Source of the DNA: Luidia sarsii | Taxonomy: Eukaryota > Echinodermata > Asteroidea > Paxillosida > Luidiidae | Assembly (NCBI GenBank): GCA_949987565.1 | Contig: OX465102.1 | Span: 27,808,768 to 27,872,767, forward strand | Length of the DNA stretch: 64,000 nucleotides | Direction of reading: 5' to 3' | Shown here: positions 35,155 to 46,015 of the stretch, piece after piece | Position numbering within the stretch: the stretch's first letter is position 1 | Layout of the letters: each line of letters starts with the position of its first letter | Notes under the pieces: model-generated | What the model was told of the DNA's origin: nothing | Database searches by the model: none | The model's input: only the letters and a program-made list of their open reading frames with translations | Position numbers and translations under genes: made by a program

Positions 35155-35740
35155 TTTTGAGGGGTCGGGCGATATAGTAGGGTCCAAGCTTTTCAGCAGG
35201 AAATCACGGCCCGTAAACGTTTTTCGACTACCCCGACCGAAATACCCAGATTTTACCCCGAAACACCATTGAATTCTCTCCCACCCGACGAACCAAAAGG
35301 CGGACATATTAATTTCAAATTGAAGCGATATACACGCAAATCGATGACGTTATGACAGTTGTGAGTGTACTTGTGTGCGCGCACCGGTAGGAGTGACGCG
35401 ACTATAGAAGTCAACGCGGAGGTTCGTGCACTCGCACACACTCACACAGACCCACTGCGCACACGGAGCTGTCAAAACTTCATCGATTTGCGTGTATATC
35501 GTTTCAATTTGAAATCCAGATGGCCGCCTTTTAGTTCGTCGGGCGAGATAATCTTCTCGATCCACTGAGGGGGAATTTCTCCCTTTCCCCCCAAACGTGA
35601 GTAAAACAGATTACCAGTATTGAAATCTGTGATTCTCTTAATCCAGAAGTGGGCGCGTGGAACGGTTTCACGGATGTTTTGGGGTAAATTCTGGGGATTT
35701 CGGTCGGGGGTAGTCGAAAAACGTTTTGCAATCAGAGTAT
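35155..35740. repeat. Imperfect foldback (inverted repeat) of ~590 bp
   Basis: The left arm (35205-35360: CGTTTTTCGACTACCCC, GACGAACCAAAAGGCGG, GAAGCGATATACACGCAAAT) is inverted at 35470-35730. The right arm is about 130 bp longer. Both arms encode, pointing outward to inward, a similar end KGGHxxFKLKRYTRKSM, so a short coding remnant may have been captured. The GT/CA-rich centre is about 35360-35470. Not a recognised family. Confidence 0.7.
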
Positions 35741-36198
35741 AACAACATATACATGTGTAATAGTAATACCGTATTTTTTTTACAGTAAACATGCGCATGT
35801 ACAAAGACTTTGGAACAACAGGGCCGACAATTTCACTTTGAAATGTTTTAACAGTACAGATTTTTGTTGGCAGAACGCAGGCCATAATATTCAAAATAAA
35901 GTATAACATTGATGTTATTATACATTTCAGCCTCCGTCTGCATGTTGATTGTTGCTCAGTTGTTTAAAGCAAAAAAAGAAATGCAGGGTTCGCTGCGAAA
36001 GAAGCGGCGGGGTGGGTATGTGGTATGGGACGGGACCGAAGGGCGTCGGTCTCTCAGCGGTCCACCATAGGTAGCCACCGGCTTGGTGATTGAGAGGGCG
36101 GGCCAACGTCGGTCCAATAGTGGTTTGCCGCTGGTCATGAAATGATAGCCATGGTCAGCCAGCGGCCCCCTGGCGGCAGCCACTCGGATGCCGCTGGC
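35741..36198. other. Non-coding stretch before MCT copy 3
   Basis: Nothing recognised. Homology to block B starts abruptly at about 36199. Confidence 0.3.
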
Positions 36199-38521
36199 AT
36201 TTAAAATAAAGAATAATTATATCCAATCCACCAATTACATCTGCAGTACACAAATCAGCTCCAAACACAATCTCCAAAAATACTCAATTTAAACCCAGAT
36301 TACTTACTACGGAAACAATAGGCAAAAGGGGTACGGGACACAAACACACGTCGCTGGTCACAGCATCACTCATTCATAATACGGAAAATACACACCCGTT
36401 TCCCCCAAGTCCAGTATGGCCAGCGACAGCGAAAATGTGGGTTAAAATGAAGGCACTCACCTGTGAAACAGATTGTGCGGGCGGAAGTAGCCTGGGGTCA
36501 CCTTAATTTTACCAAACAATCCAGGCTGGATGGGCGCCCTCATTCGCCCTTTTTTACAAAAAGTCTTTTTAACCAAATAATTGTTAATACCTTTCATGTA
36601 GTAACTTTGTAATTTTGTAATTTTGTAACTTGTTTTGATTTTTATCTTTGTATTCAGCGCTTTGAGGCCTGTTTGGCAATTTTGGCGCTTTATAAATATC
36701 CTTTTATTATCATTATTTTATTATTCGTCACCCAGGGTAGAGATACTCAGTTTAACAATGCAACTTTTAAAAAACTTACAAAACAAGATACCGAGCGATG
36801 AAAGAGAGAATGATAAATGCAGGAAGACTGAAAGAGAGAGGGGGAGAGTGAAGGGGAGAGGAAGAGAGATCGGGAGAGAGGGGGAGGACAGAGAGAGGGA
36901 GGATAAAAATGAGGGGGGGGCGTACGCCCCCCACGCCCCCCGTAGCTACGCCGCTGCCTCACATTCGCACAACACAATGGAAGATATAATTTTCATGGGT
37001 GTTGGATTCACCTCGGATCAAGCTACGTCCCGCAGCCTTACATCTCGAGGGCTTTCCTTAGGATCCTAGGTGTTGCTAGTAGGGCTGCTTCCTGGAGTAA
37101 TCCGACCTTTACCGATGACCCAACACTGTCAAGGTGCTTTTCTAAAGCCTTGGGAATGGAAACCTTAGGCACCCACTACCAAAGGGACAACCTTAACCTA
37201 ATTGACACGCCACAACGTACGCAGTTCCCTCGCAAAGTCCTGTTCTTTCCCGATCTTCTCCTTCTTCTTGGCCTCAACTCTGCTGTGTCCCGGCACAGCA
37301 ATGTCAATTAATTGACACGCCTTCTCCTATTTGTCGAGGAGGAAAATATCCGGGCGTCTGTGGATGTCCAACAACATCCCATGCATTGTCTGTCTGGATA
37401 TAAGTCCCAGAGGATCTCGCCCGGTCATTTTCTCCTACTCTCTCTCTTTCTCTCTCTCTATGGAACATGCTCGTATACCATTTCGCTCCTAATATTATCT
37501 TTAGTTTTAGTGTACACGTATTATTATTATCATTAAGACAGAATCTATACGTATATGTTTGAGAGTTGGTGGAAAGAGTCCGATTCCCTCCTCGAAAACA
37601 GTCTCTCTCTTTCCCCTCTCATCTCCTCTCCCTGTACTTTCGTAGGATTGGGGTACCTTTTCTTTCTATTCCTGTCGTTATCTTCCTCTCAATTAGACCT
37701 TTCCCTCCGCTCTCCTTGCATGGATGCCATCCAGGTTAAGTCTCCCAAGCCCATACAGAACAAAATCAAACTCAAAATATCGATGAAAGTCCGTTGTAAT
37801 ATCTGTTAATGTTTCGGATGTGGCACCTTTGCATTCTATTATCGGATACCTCTGACATAATATTGTACTATTCCCTACCTCCGTTAATAGAAATGACTAA
37901 CAACAAGCGTTATCGCGAAGGAGGCTGGGGATGGTTCGTCGTGCTGGCGTGCTTCGTGGCCGAGTTCGTCATCTATGGAACGTTAAAGGCATTTGGAGTT
38001 CTCCTCACTTCCATGAAGGAGGATTATGGGACAGATTTGTGGATCATCGGTTCCATCGCCGCTCTTCACATCGGGTTTCACTTTCTCCTAAGTACGTCAG
38101 TCCTATAGCCAATACGCTTCTGCATATTACACTAACAGTTTGAAATTCTAATACACTGCTCCATTTTCTGAAATGAAGCAGTGCTTAAAATGTGACCACA
38201 TAGGCCTAATATGAGTCTTCCCCACAATGATTGGTTATGTCCACAATCTGCCTATGCCTACTTTTCATCAAATTATTGGTTTTGCTTTGCACACAGGCCC
38301 AGTGGCAACTCTGCTGGCCCGTCGGTACAGGGGTCGCCCTTTGATCGTCGGAGGCGGCATATTGTTCGGCAGTGGCCTAGTGCTCGCCTCGACAACTTAC
38401 AGCATTGGCGTCCTAGCAGTTGCACTCATAGGCTTGGCTGGTAAACTAATTTGTAAGCTAGTTTGTTCAAATCGTGAGAAATTTTGTTTTATTTTTTAGG
38501 GGAAAAATGTTGTTTCAACGA
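36199..38521 (+). repeat. Inverted, truncated third copy of the MCT duplication unit
   Basis: Reverse complement of about 19385-21580 of block B: shared non-coding DNA, the 36557-36728 retroposon tail, a GA tract (36820-36912), then MCT exons 1-2. It lacks the block A MITE but keeps the ~150 bp upstream of the start that block B has lost. Near 36911-36958 a G/C-rich insert (GGGGGGCGTACGCCCCCC, ...GTAGCTACGCCGCTGC) replaces shared sequence; it resembles a DNA-transposon terminus. Homology stops at 38521 inside intron 2. Confidence 0.88.
37893..38440 (+). pseudogene. SLC16-type transporter, copy 3 (exons 1-2 only)
   Basis: Exon 1 37893-38091 and exon 2 38297-38440, with donor GTACGT and GTAAAC as in copy 1. 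Both frames are open and nearly identical to copy 1, with a Gly to Arg change in the RRYxGRPLIV stretch. After about 80 bp of intron 2 the homology ends and unrelated DNA (decayed Harbinger region) follows, so exons 3-4, carrying ten of twelve helices' worth of sequence, are absent. It cannot encode a transporter. A short truncated product from exons 1-2 is conceivable but unsupported. Confidence 0.85.
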
Positions 38522-39211
38522 AATTTGGTTTTTTGTTTTGTTTCAACCCTCATTTGGGTCGTGGGGGTTTTAGAAAAACCCACCAATGACCAAGGAAACA
38601 TGAAACTGATTAGAATTTTACTTATACTTAGTATAGGATGGTACATACCGGTACTTTCTACATAGGTTTGTGGTCGCAAAATGTAATTTCGTGAGTACCG
38701 GCATGTGTGGTTCTGAAAAAAAGTCAAGAAAGAGTATCAAAATTAATTGCTGTACATGGTGCTAACGCAAACCTAGTACTAGTAAAAGTACATGTAGTAC
38801 TACTAGTAGTGGTAGTACTTACCATCCTATTTGCAAACCTCCAAATCTCATTAATGACTGTATAATAAATGATATCGTGCTTCCATGATTTGTAAGACCT
38901 CAATAGATTCTATTCTTTTATATAAAAACTTCAGCGATATAATTAACAAAATTGTGAGTATTTAGAAATTTGTATAAGATATTCAGGGGACAGCAGAGCA
39001 CTTTATCTTCTAATGCAAGGGGCTTTGACAGCTGAATCCTGTGGAAAACGTGATGAGTGTGTCTAGACTTACTCCATGCACAGGTATATTCATATCAGTG
39101 GGAAGTGTTTATAGTGTCTTTCTAAATAGAGACTTCCATAAATTGAGCCTGATTGGGTGAATATGACAAAAGTAATTTAAAATTTGTTCATTGAAATTTT
39201 TTTTTTCACAG
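38522..39211. other. Intron or remnant sequence upstream of the HARBI1-type exon
   Basis: No earlier transposase exon could be read here. An AGTACTAGT-rich patch lies near 38780-38825. The transposase 5' exons are either deleted or too decayed. Confidence 0.35.
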
Positions 39212-39485
39212 GTGTCACAGAAAAACGCGGATGAAAGTTGAGCAGACTTTTGGACAATTAAAGAGGAGATTTCCTTGCTTGTCAAATGGCATACGCGTCT
39301 CTCCAGAAAGAGCCTGTGTAATAATTAAGGCATGTTGTGTGTTGAACAACCTTTGCAAGGCTTTTGGAGAACCAGAAATGTTGAACGAAAATGAGGTCCA
39401 GGACATCGATGAAATTCCATATGCAGGCCCTATCCATGATGGTCTAGCGCATAGGCAATTTGTAATCAATAATTATTTAAGTTAA
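39212..39485 (+). pseudogene. PIF/Harbinger transposase (HARBI1-like), last exon
   Basis: A polypyrimidine-AG acceptor (TTTTTTTTTCACAG) precedes a frame reading CHRKTRMKVEQTFGQLKRRFPCL and then CVIIKACCVLNNLCKAFGEPE, ending at TAA 39483-39485. The xVExxFGxLKxRFxxL stretch and the CxxLxN motif are the C-terminal signature of the DDE nuclease of Harbinger elements, including the third catalytic acidic residue in the KVEQTFG motif. Exons with the first two catalytic residues are not found. It is convergent with the Myb/SANT gene at 40390-41849, the usual two-gene Harbinger layout. Confidence 0.82.
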
Positions 39486-39739
39486 AGTGATTACTTAAAT
39501 TATAACAAATTTGGGTTTGGGTGTAGTTGGCTGCTTAATTGTCATTGGTAGGAGGGGGTTGCCGATCAGATGTTTTGAAGGGTTGATTCATAAAAGAGTA
39601 AATACTACACAACACAAGATTAATCACACATTTTACGTTCGTCTGCAACTATATTTATTTACATATTCGCATAAAAAAAAACTGTACGTCTGTTGCCGAC
39701 TGCTTAACAACCGGTTGGACCTGTAATAAAAACAGAATG

Positions 39740-39842
39740 AATTGTAATTAATTGGCCAATGTATTTATCCTAGCAGGACCTTCATCAGAGGCTCTGATGA
39801 AGGTCCTGTTAGGACAAAAATGTTTGGTCATTAATTACAATT
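39740..39842. ncRNA. Head-to-head hammerhead-like palindrome (Penelope-type)
   Basis: A ~100-bp inverted repeat (AATTGTAATTAATTGG ... its complement) whose right half reads CTCTGATGAAGGTCCTG TTAGGAC AAAAATG. CTGATGA is the hammerhead core, followed by a short stem-II hairpin and AAAA where GAAA is expected. Related units occur at 46351-46430, 55514-55621 and 58187-58285. Penelope-like elements are known to carry hammerhead motifs. The identity here is inferred. Confidence 0.5.
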
Positions 39843-40080
39843 CTGATTCACATTAAAACGAAGAAGTAAATTTACATATTCATTTCAATTTGTCGAATGT
39901 GTCCTCAGTTTTCAGATTTGTTTGAGATTTTTATAGCTTTTGACAACATGTTTTGGACAATGCTTATTCAGGTTAAAGGACTGCATGTTTTATTCAGTGC
40001 TTTGAATATCCTAGTTTCTGTTTCTATCTTGACTTATAATTATTTGATATTGTGTAGATTAAAAAAAAGGAGAAAACTTG

Positions 40081-40247
40081 GACTGGACCGGGACTTGAAC
40101 CTGAGACATCTGGATGAACGTACCAGCGCTCATCCCATATGAGTTATCCAGGCCTTAGATGGTGGCCTTCCCTAATAGTCAACTAGTCTTTGCCAGGGTG
40201 GGGCGCCACTTAGGCATTCAACCATTAACTGCTGTATATTTCCATGG
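40081..40247 (-). mobile_element. tRNA-derived SINE
   Basis: On the minus strand: GGCCTGGATAACTCATATGGG (A-box-like), then CAGGTTCAAGTCCCGGTCC (B box), with the body on the + strand 5'-CTAGTCTTTGCCAGGGTGG...GCTGTATATTTCC. Related heads are at 56473-56578 and 59178-59273, and body fragments at 4133, 15478 and 50155. Confidence 0.78.
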
Positions 40248-40389
40248 ATGAAACTTCTGCTTTCATTGAGTTGTATATAGAAATGATTTTTTCCCTGTTT
40301 TCTTTAATAAAGTATTTTTTTTAATAAAGTATTCTACTTACCGTGTATACGTATTTTAGGAGCTCTTGCATTCATTTTTCTTAGAAGAT

Positions 40390-41849
40390 CTATTTACCCC
40401 TTAAAATGTATGACTCAGAATTGTCAATAACTTGGAAGCCTTTTCGCTGAAGGTTGAAAGAGGGAAACAGTTGGAGAGAGTGACTGATGGTTTTCAACGA
40501 CTCAGCCATGGATTGTGTCTGCTCCAACTGTTTTTTGGCAACTTCAAGTTGCTCTCTTTCAACCTCCAGCCGCTGCGTCTCGATTGCTAGGATGGAATCC
40601 TGCCGTGCTGTATGCCTAGTCCTGTCGTGATGGGGCTCCATTTCTTCTTGCACTGCACACTCAGGCTCCTCCTCTTCCATATCCACTTCTTGCGTACATA
40701 TCTGTTGTGAGATGGCTGTAGAAACAAGATATAGTAGATCAGTATTAACGGATATAACAATCTTTCATTACAATGCTTTAAAGCCCTTACAAAACATTGG
40801 TCGAGGTCAAAGAATAGCATTCATACGTTATACGTTGTCTGATCCAACATATGCATGATATAGCACACCTGTGAAAATTTCAGCTCAATCCGCCAACCGA
40901 GTCTCAAGAAAATCGTGAAAACCACTTCATTTGTTTCGCGAAAATGCAGCATTCAACGCCGTACTGTTCCGAAAAATGGTTTAGATCTCGGTGAGACGTA
41001 AACTATTTCTTTACTATTTTCTCCAAAAATACAGCATTCTAGGCCGAAATATTTCAGTGCGAGGTTTCTACTATAACCATCTTCAAACTGTATAAATTTC
41101 ATGTAAATCTGTGAACATTTCTGTTTTTTGATCTTACCGATGTTGTGTAGGACTTTTAATAAGTGGAGGTGCATACATGACATTTTTACCTTGTTCTACA
41201 TCGTCCAACATAGTACTGACGTCGGGATACGTTTCCCATCATCCTTGGAAATGATCCCATCTTTTGATAATAGGAGCAAGGCTTCCAGCACCATCTCAAA
41301 GGTGGCATTGTGCAGTAGTTTAGGACCTCCTCCTGAAAGGAATATACTATACTTTCAGTTGTTGGAACAGTTGTCAATAGCTGAATAGCAATACTTTTAT
41401 ACAATATAATTCAAATCCCCTCTAGTCTTATGAGAACATTTAACTTAAATTTAGCTGATCTTTATATAAATATCATTGATAATGAATAAGAGTGGATCTA
41501 TTGTTTGTCTCAAATCTCATTACATTTACTCAATAAATCGTTCAAAGTATATTTAATATGTAAGTAAGCTATATCTGAAAAAAATATTGTTTTTAGCTGT
41601 CTTGTTGCACTCCTTGTGATAGCTCCTTGCCTTACTGGACACATCCTGCTACTTCTTACGGATATTTGCCCAGTCTGTATTCTTCCCCACATGCCTTCAA
41701 CATGCCTTCAAGGACTTTTTGACATGGTCAACCTTTGCAGTTGACTTGCATCCACATAGCTGAGCCGTGTGCTCACGCACAAATTCACAAAGAATCATCA
41801 CCACTTCAAATGACCAATTGGAGGACCCCTCATTGGCTAAGGCCGCCAT
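40390..41849 (-). pseudogene. Myb/SANT-like DNA-binding protein of a Harbinger element
   Basis: Exons 41597-41849 (ATG at 41847-41849), 41190-41332 and 40390-40715 (TAA-type end). Exon 1 reads NWSFEVVMILCEFVREH, then DHVKKSLKA, then ANIRKK*QDVSSKARSYHKECNKT. This is the Myb/SANT fold with TAG where Trp is expected. Exon 2 reads GGGPKLLHNATFEMVLEALL, the Gly-Gly-Gly-Pro linker typical of these proteins. Exon 3 is a charged coil (RLEVEREQLEVAKKQLEQ). The exon 1 donor is CTAAAA where GTAAAA is expected, yet the phase matches. There are also frameshifts in exons 1 and 2. Such proteins bind the Harbinger ends and partner the transposase. This copy is dead. Confidence 0.78.
40785..41150 (+). repeat. 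Dispersed repeat family member (intron of the Myb/SANT gene)
   Basis: Same family as 25655-26050 (ACATTGGTCGAGGTCAAAGA, AAATTTCAGCTCAATCC, CCATCTTCAAACTGTATAAATT). More diverged and with an internal expansion. Confidence 0.6.
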
Positions 41850-43331
41850 AACTGTACCTATGTTAAAATATATCCCTAATGGTTATGAAAAAATCCAAGC
41901 CACTAACAATCGGCAAGTTGTGTGCACTATCATTTATAAACTACTTTAATACTAACATCACTTTCAAATAATTATGATTCCTAACTTTACTACTTACTAG
42001 TGCCACTAAGCACTACAGTAGTGGCAAGGCGAGTACAATTTTTCATTATTTCTTTCTTTAACTTTAAGTTTAAGAAAGTTTTTAATTTTATGAATCTGGC
42101 CATGATCTTACCGGTTCTATTAAATAGGGCCTACTAAAAAAAGTAATACTGCATCGCCCTCAGCCTATATTTTGGCAATTTTTTTCATTTACTTTGACTA
42201 GTTCACCAGTTGTGGATTTTTAACAATTTCCAAGTAAACTACTACTACTTCTGGCTACTAGTGCTACCATGAGTACTAACTATACTACTGAGTACTACTA
42301 CTACTGGTAGTAGTACTAGTAGTACTACTACTACTAGTATTTTTACGTGGATATTGTTGTCAATTCACAATTGGAATAAAAAAGAATAGTCTAGAAGCAA
42401 ATGAAAAAAATAGCCAAAAATAAATTACTACTAACTAGCCCTACAAAGACTAAGCTGTCAGTAAGTGAAGACTGGGATTGGAAAGGGTCTAAAATGTGCA
42501 ACCCAAACGTATGGCTTAACGTCCAAATGTAAACGCCAAAAAATTAACAAGACAACATTATTAAATTATATTATCATTTAAGTTACCTTAATCGTACGTT
42601 TTTCAACGTTAAAAGAGACCTACCGATTATTGAGAGAGGCTTTGATAATTTCACAACAAATAAATTAGCAAAGGAAATGTCTGAGCTATGGACACAGTGC
42701 TAACCTATTCTTTATTCATCAATGAATACCATCCTCTTTAGTTAACCGCCAAATTTATTTCACTTTACCTTAGTAACGAACGACGGCATTGAGCAGACGA
42801 CATCTCCTCTTTCTCCCGCGATGTTGTTTTTCGGCCATTTCGTTTTGCTACTGTTATTAGACAGCTGTTTCAGTGGCACCTCATTCGATACATGAAAAAG
42901 TCGTTGCGCATAAAGGTCATCCTCGTTCACGAAATATTATTTTAATAAACATTGACCTGCGATAAGTCGCGGCTGCGACGCATTTCGTGAAACGGATTTT
43001 AAGATACATCGCAGCTGCGATACATCGCAACGCTGCGATCGTTCGTAACTCCTGCGATGATTCGTAAGTTGCGAGGGGTTTGGTGAAATCGACGGTTGGT
43101 GTTCAAGCTAATATTGAATTAAATTTCCATTATCTCCAGCGGTGAAAATATCTGGATTATCGTTATCTTGCAGTAATTATTTGGTAACAGAAAGATACTA
43201 AAGGTCCTTTTTCTATGGGCTTTGAAGCCTTTTGTTACCATCACACAATGTTAATCGGCTGAAGAGAAGCAGTTTACATGTACAAATGGGAAACGATAAA
43301 TACTGGCGAGGGGTATTAGTCATTATTAAGA
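41850..43331. other. Non-coding right part of the Harbinger region
   Basis: AT-rich sequence with a trinucleotide-rich TACTACTACT/AGTAGTAGT patch (42240-42345) and a cluster of GCGAT/ATCGC motifs at 42960-43075. The latter may be the subterminal part of the Harbinger right end. No coding exon recognised. Confidence 0.4.
42960..43080. promoter_or_regulatory. Cluster of GCGAT/ATCGC motifs near the putative Harbinger right end
   Basis: Within ~115 bp, TGCGAT or its complement ATCGCA occurs at least seven times (for example CATCGCAGCTGCGATACATC). It lies about 1.1 kb upstream of the Myb/SANT start and just inside TTGCGAGGGGTTTGGTGAAA. Repeated subterminal motifs are typical binding sites for transposon-encoded DNA-binding proteins; the link is an inference. 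Confidence 0.35.
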
Positions 43332-44127
43332 TCATTTTTTGAGGTATCGAGGCCGGCTTTTGATGGCCTCGACCCATGTACTGTCCTCGGAGTGCACTGC
43401 CCGGCCTCGGATTCTCCCGGCATCGACGAATGGGCCGCGTCGAGCTACTAGGCCCCAATTTTCCCACCAGTGCTCTATTGTTATCAAATAGAGATGTTTG
43501 TGCAGCTCCTCGGCGTCAACACGCTCTTCAACGTCAACATGCTCCCCTAGCTGCCTAAACAACTGTCGGACAGTGCGGACCAAGCGCGCTCGCTGTGCGG
43601 CACGGGTACTACCTGACCTAAGTATTGGAGGACTATAGGTAGAATGTTGACGATGAATATAAAACGTGTTGAAACAGAGGAGCTGCATAGACGTTCCGTT
43701 CGCAGCGGGACCTTCCTCAGGACATAATCCTGTCTTTGCAAAACGTACGGTACTGCTGAGACCGAAACGATACCGAATGCATCGTGAAACTTTGGAAAAC
43801 GAAATTCGATCCAACGCTATCGTGTAATCCATGACAATCGAAGTCATCTCTGGATAGCCTAGAATAAACTTATGGACTTCATGGACTTTTCCCATCAAGT
43901 TTCTATGATCCCAAGTTCTCTGAATGACCGTCCTTAAGGCAGAACTGGTAAGTTGTGCCTAATTCAACCAGAGTACAAGGGCTCACTAACATACGTGAGA
44001 ACAAACCCATCTCTCCATTCTTCACAAGTAAAGATCTTCACAAGATTTTAAAAGAAATTTGGGGTATACAAAAGAACTTCATTAAGCGATATACACCTAA
44101 TTGGAATATCAATTCAATTGTATTTCA
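43332..44127. other. Unassigned region with a degenerate hammerhead-like motif
   Basis: A 188-codon minus-strand frame (43332-43898) has no recognised domain. Within it, 43691-43722 (minus) reads CTGAGGAAGG ... GGAACGTC, a decayed version of the hammerhead-like units elsewhere here. The rest is unassigned. Confidence 0.3.
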
Positions 44128-44262
44128 TCATGGTGAACCGATTTTACCCATGTCGGACGAAGACGCTCCATAATGTATCAAGACAGTATTTAATTTAAGG
44201 ATTTTTTATTTTTATTTTTCAATTGAATGCGCGCTTTATCCACTAAGGTGCACAATATAATG
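44128..44262 (-). pseudogene. Orphan fragment of SLC16-type exon 4
   Basis: Matches the end of exon 4 and the 3' flank of copies 1, 2 and 4: + strand CATGTCGGACGAAGACGC, then TTTTTATTTTTATTTT and GAATGCGCGC, then CACAATATAATGGCT. No exons 1-3 and no intact frame are adjacent. It marks a fifth MCT-derived sequence. Confidence 0.75.
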
Positions 44263-44727
44263 GCTGAAAGTGGGGCATTCGGGCACGCGCTAGATTTCCA
44301 AGATTATTTATTGGTCCTCACTGCTTTTGTTATATTTTCCTGACATGTTCTTCAACAAAACCGAACGTTATCTTAGGAACAACGGTAAGGTCCCTTGAAT
44401 TTACCGCCATCTCGGAAATCTAGAGCCCATAGCCTCGTTTTGGGCTCAATGCATACATTTTACACAAGTAGTAAGGAAGGACTATTCAACCACATGCCTT
44501 ATATCGCCAGGAATCACGCCAGCTTTCATCCAGACATACAGCGGTAGTCAAACTCCTTCGCCAAACTGCCAAACTTACCTTTTGACGCTTTCTGCACTGG
44601 ACTTTTTAATAGCCCTATTAAGTTACGGTACCGTGGCTGAGCGGATGTCTTCCACGATTCCTTTTGCCCTGATAGTTTTACATCACGGTAGCAGTAACTT
44701 GACAGGGACGTCAGTTTACCGAGCGTC

Positions 44728-44803
44728 CCCACTGGACTTAATTTTGTCATTCTTCCGCTTAACCCTAGGTAGTTTGACAAAATTAGGCCCAGTGGGAACA
44801 TGG
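44728..44803. repeat. Short inverted repeat (hairpin)
   Basis: CCCCACTGGACTTAATTTTGTCA and TGACAAAATTAGGCCCAGTGGG form an imperfect stem around a ~30-bp centre. 44263-44727 holds nothing else recognised. Confidence 0.55.
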
Positions 44804-44849
44804 CTTTATCTCAGACAAAAGGGTATCTCAGTGGCAGGCTGACGTTATA

Positions 44850-45190
44850 GACGCACGCACACACACACAAACACACCCCCCCCCCCTTACACGCGTATAC
44901 TTGTGGGTATTTCCTTTGTTCTCGTGTACTAAAAAAATACTCACAGAAAAACCTAATTCAAATCGCTCCCTTTCGAACCAGAATCACTTTCCTAGGATTG
45001 AATCTCTAGCGAACGTCCCTTATATAATACAGTTCTGTTTGCGACTGATAAATATACCTCGGAAATTCCTCCTTTTTGAGTTAATTCCAAATAACTAGTT
45101 TCGTGAAAACCTTATGGGGTACCAAAAATGTACCCCACAAGGAGCGGGCCCATTGTTCTGAGTACCCACCCATTGTTCCAATACCCCACA
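44850..45190 (+). repeat. Dispersed repeat, left member of a direct pair around MCT copy 4
   Basis: From CTTACACGCGTATACTTG through TTCAAATCGCTCCCTTTCGAAC, AGCGAACGTCCCTTATATAA and GTGAAAACCTTATGGGGTAC to GTTCTGAGTACCCACCCAT it parallels 51560-51866. An (AC)n/C-run microsatellite precedes it. Confidence 0.85.
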
Positions 45191-45556
45191 ACCCACCTTA
45201 CATAAGCCCACTTATACCCGCCCACCCCTCCCATTCCCCACCTATTATGTTGGAATCTGATGGGCAAAAGGAAACTTTTTGCATTTCGAGCAACTAAGAC
45301 CGCAGAATATTAGCAGTATCATGGTAAAGTGCAGAGGCTCCGGGCGTGGCAGTTCATTGATCGTTTTCACCGCAGCTACTCTTTCCTCTAGCGCCAGCGT
45401 TGTGCAATATCGGTGACCAGCGAAGTTGGGGGGTTGACTGTGAGCTATACACTGTCCACGGGAACCTCAATAACCGCTACAGCTACCTGCGAGAGTTGTA
45501 ACTATCCGCGCGTAGCTCGACGCAGATGAGCGGCGTTATCCCAGTTATTGCATTTA

Positions 45557-46015
45557 TCATGTTCCTTTTCCTTTCCGGCCGCCGCGAGTGAAGGGGAGTG
45601 GGGTAGGCGATGTGGCGCGATAGAAACAAAATTTATTCGAGTCTGAGTTCCTAATTAGCGAATAAGCGTACTCGCCTTTGGAAGGAGTTGCGTTTCGCTT
45701 GGTGGAACTGGGTAAATACGAAGGAAATGTAGTTGAGTGACCGGAGCGGGGGACTGACTGAATGGATTTGGGGGGAACTTTGCCTGTTGTGATTGCCGCT
45801 TGATCTTTGGTGGGAACTGCAATGGTGTACTTTGAAAATACATCTGTAATGACAAGAACATTCTCTACATTATTAGATTCAATCACTGTAAAGTCTATGG
45901 CAATGACTTCAAGGGGCTTAGAAGCTAGCAGATGACCTAAGTGGTCATTGGACGCCCTTTGGAGCTCAGCGACGAATTGAGCCCCCGTCCCAAAGTACGA
46001 CGACACAAAGTGCAC
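45557..46015 (-). pseudogene. Gypsy-type integrase core fragment
   Basis: The first ~85 residues of a minus-strand frame (about 45760-46015) read HLLASKPLEVIAIDFTVIE and VLVITDVFSKYTIAVPTKDQAA. These are the catalytic-core strands of Ty3/gypsy integrases, with the two conserved Asp residues (IDF and ITD). The remainder of the frame is unrelated. It is not the same element as at 27.5-33.6 kb, since its motifs differ. No LTR is nearby. 45191-45556 holds nothing recognised. Confidence 0.75.

Noticed and set aside
35472..35909. 145-codon frame as a host gene
   Set aside because: Lies in an inverted repeat with the same peptide end in both arms; kept as a repeat observation only.
43332..43898. 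188-codon minus-strand frame as a gene
   Set aside because: No recognised domain, and it reads through a decayed hammerhead-like repeat.
44635..44720. tRNA-like GTGGCTGAGCGGATGTC
   Set aside because: Resembles an A box only; no B box at the right distance.
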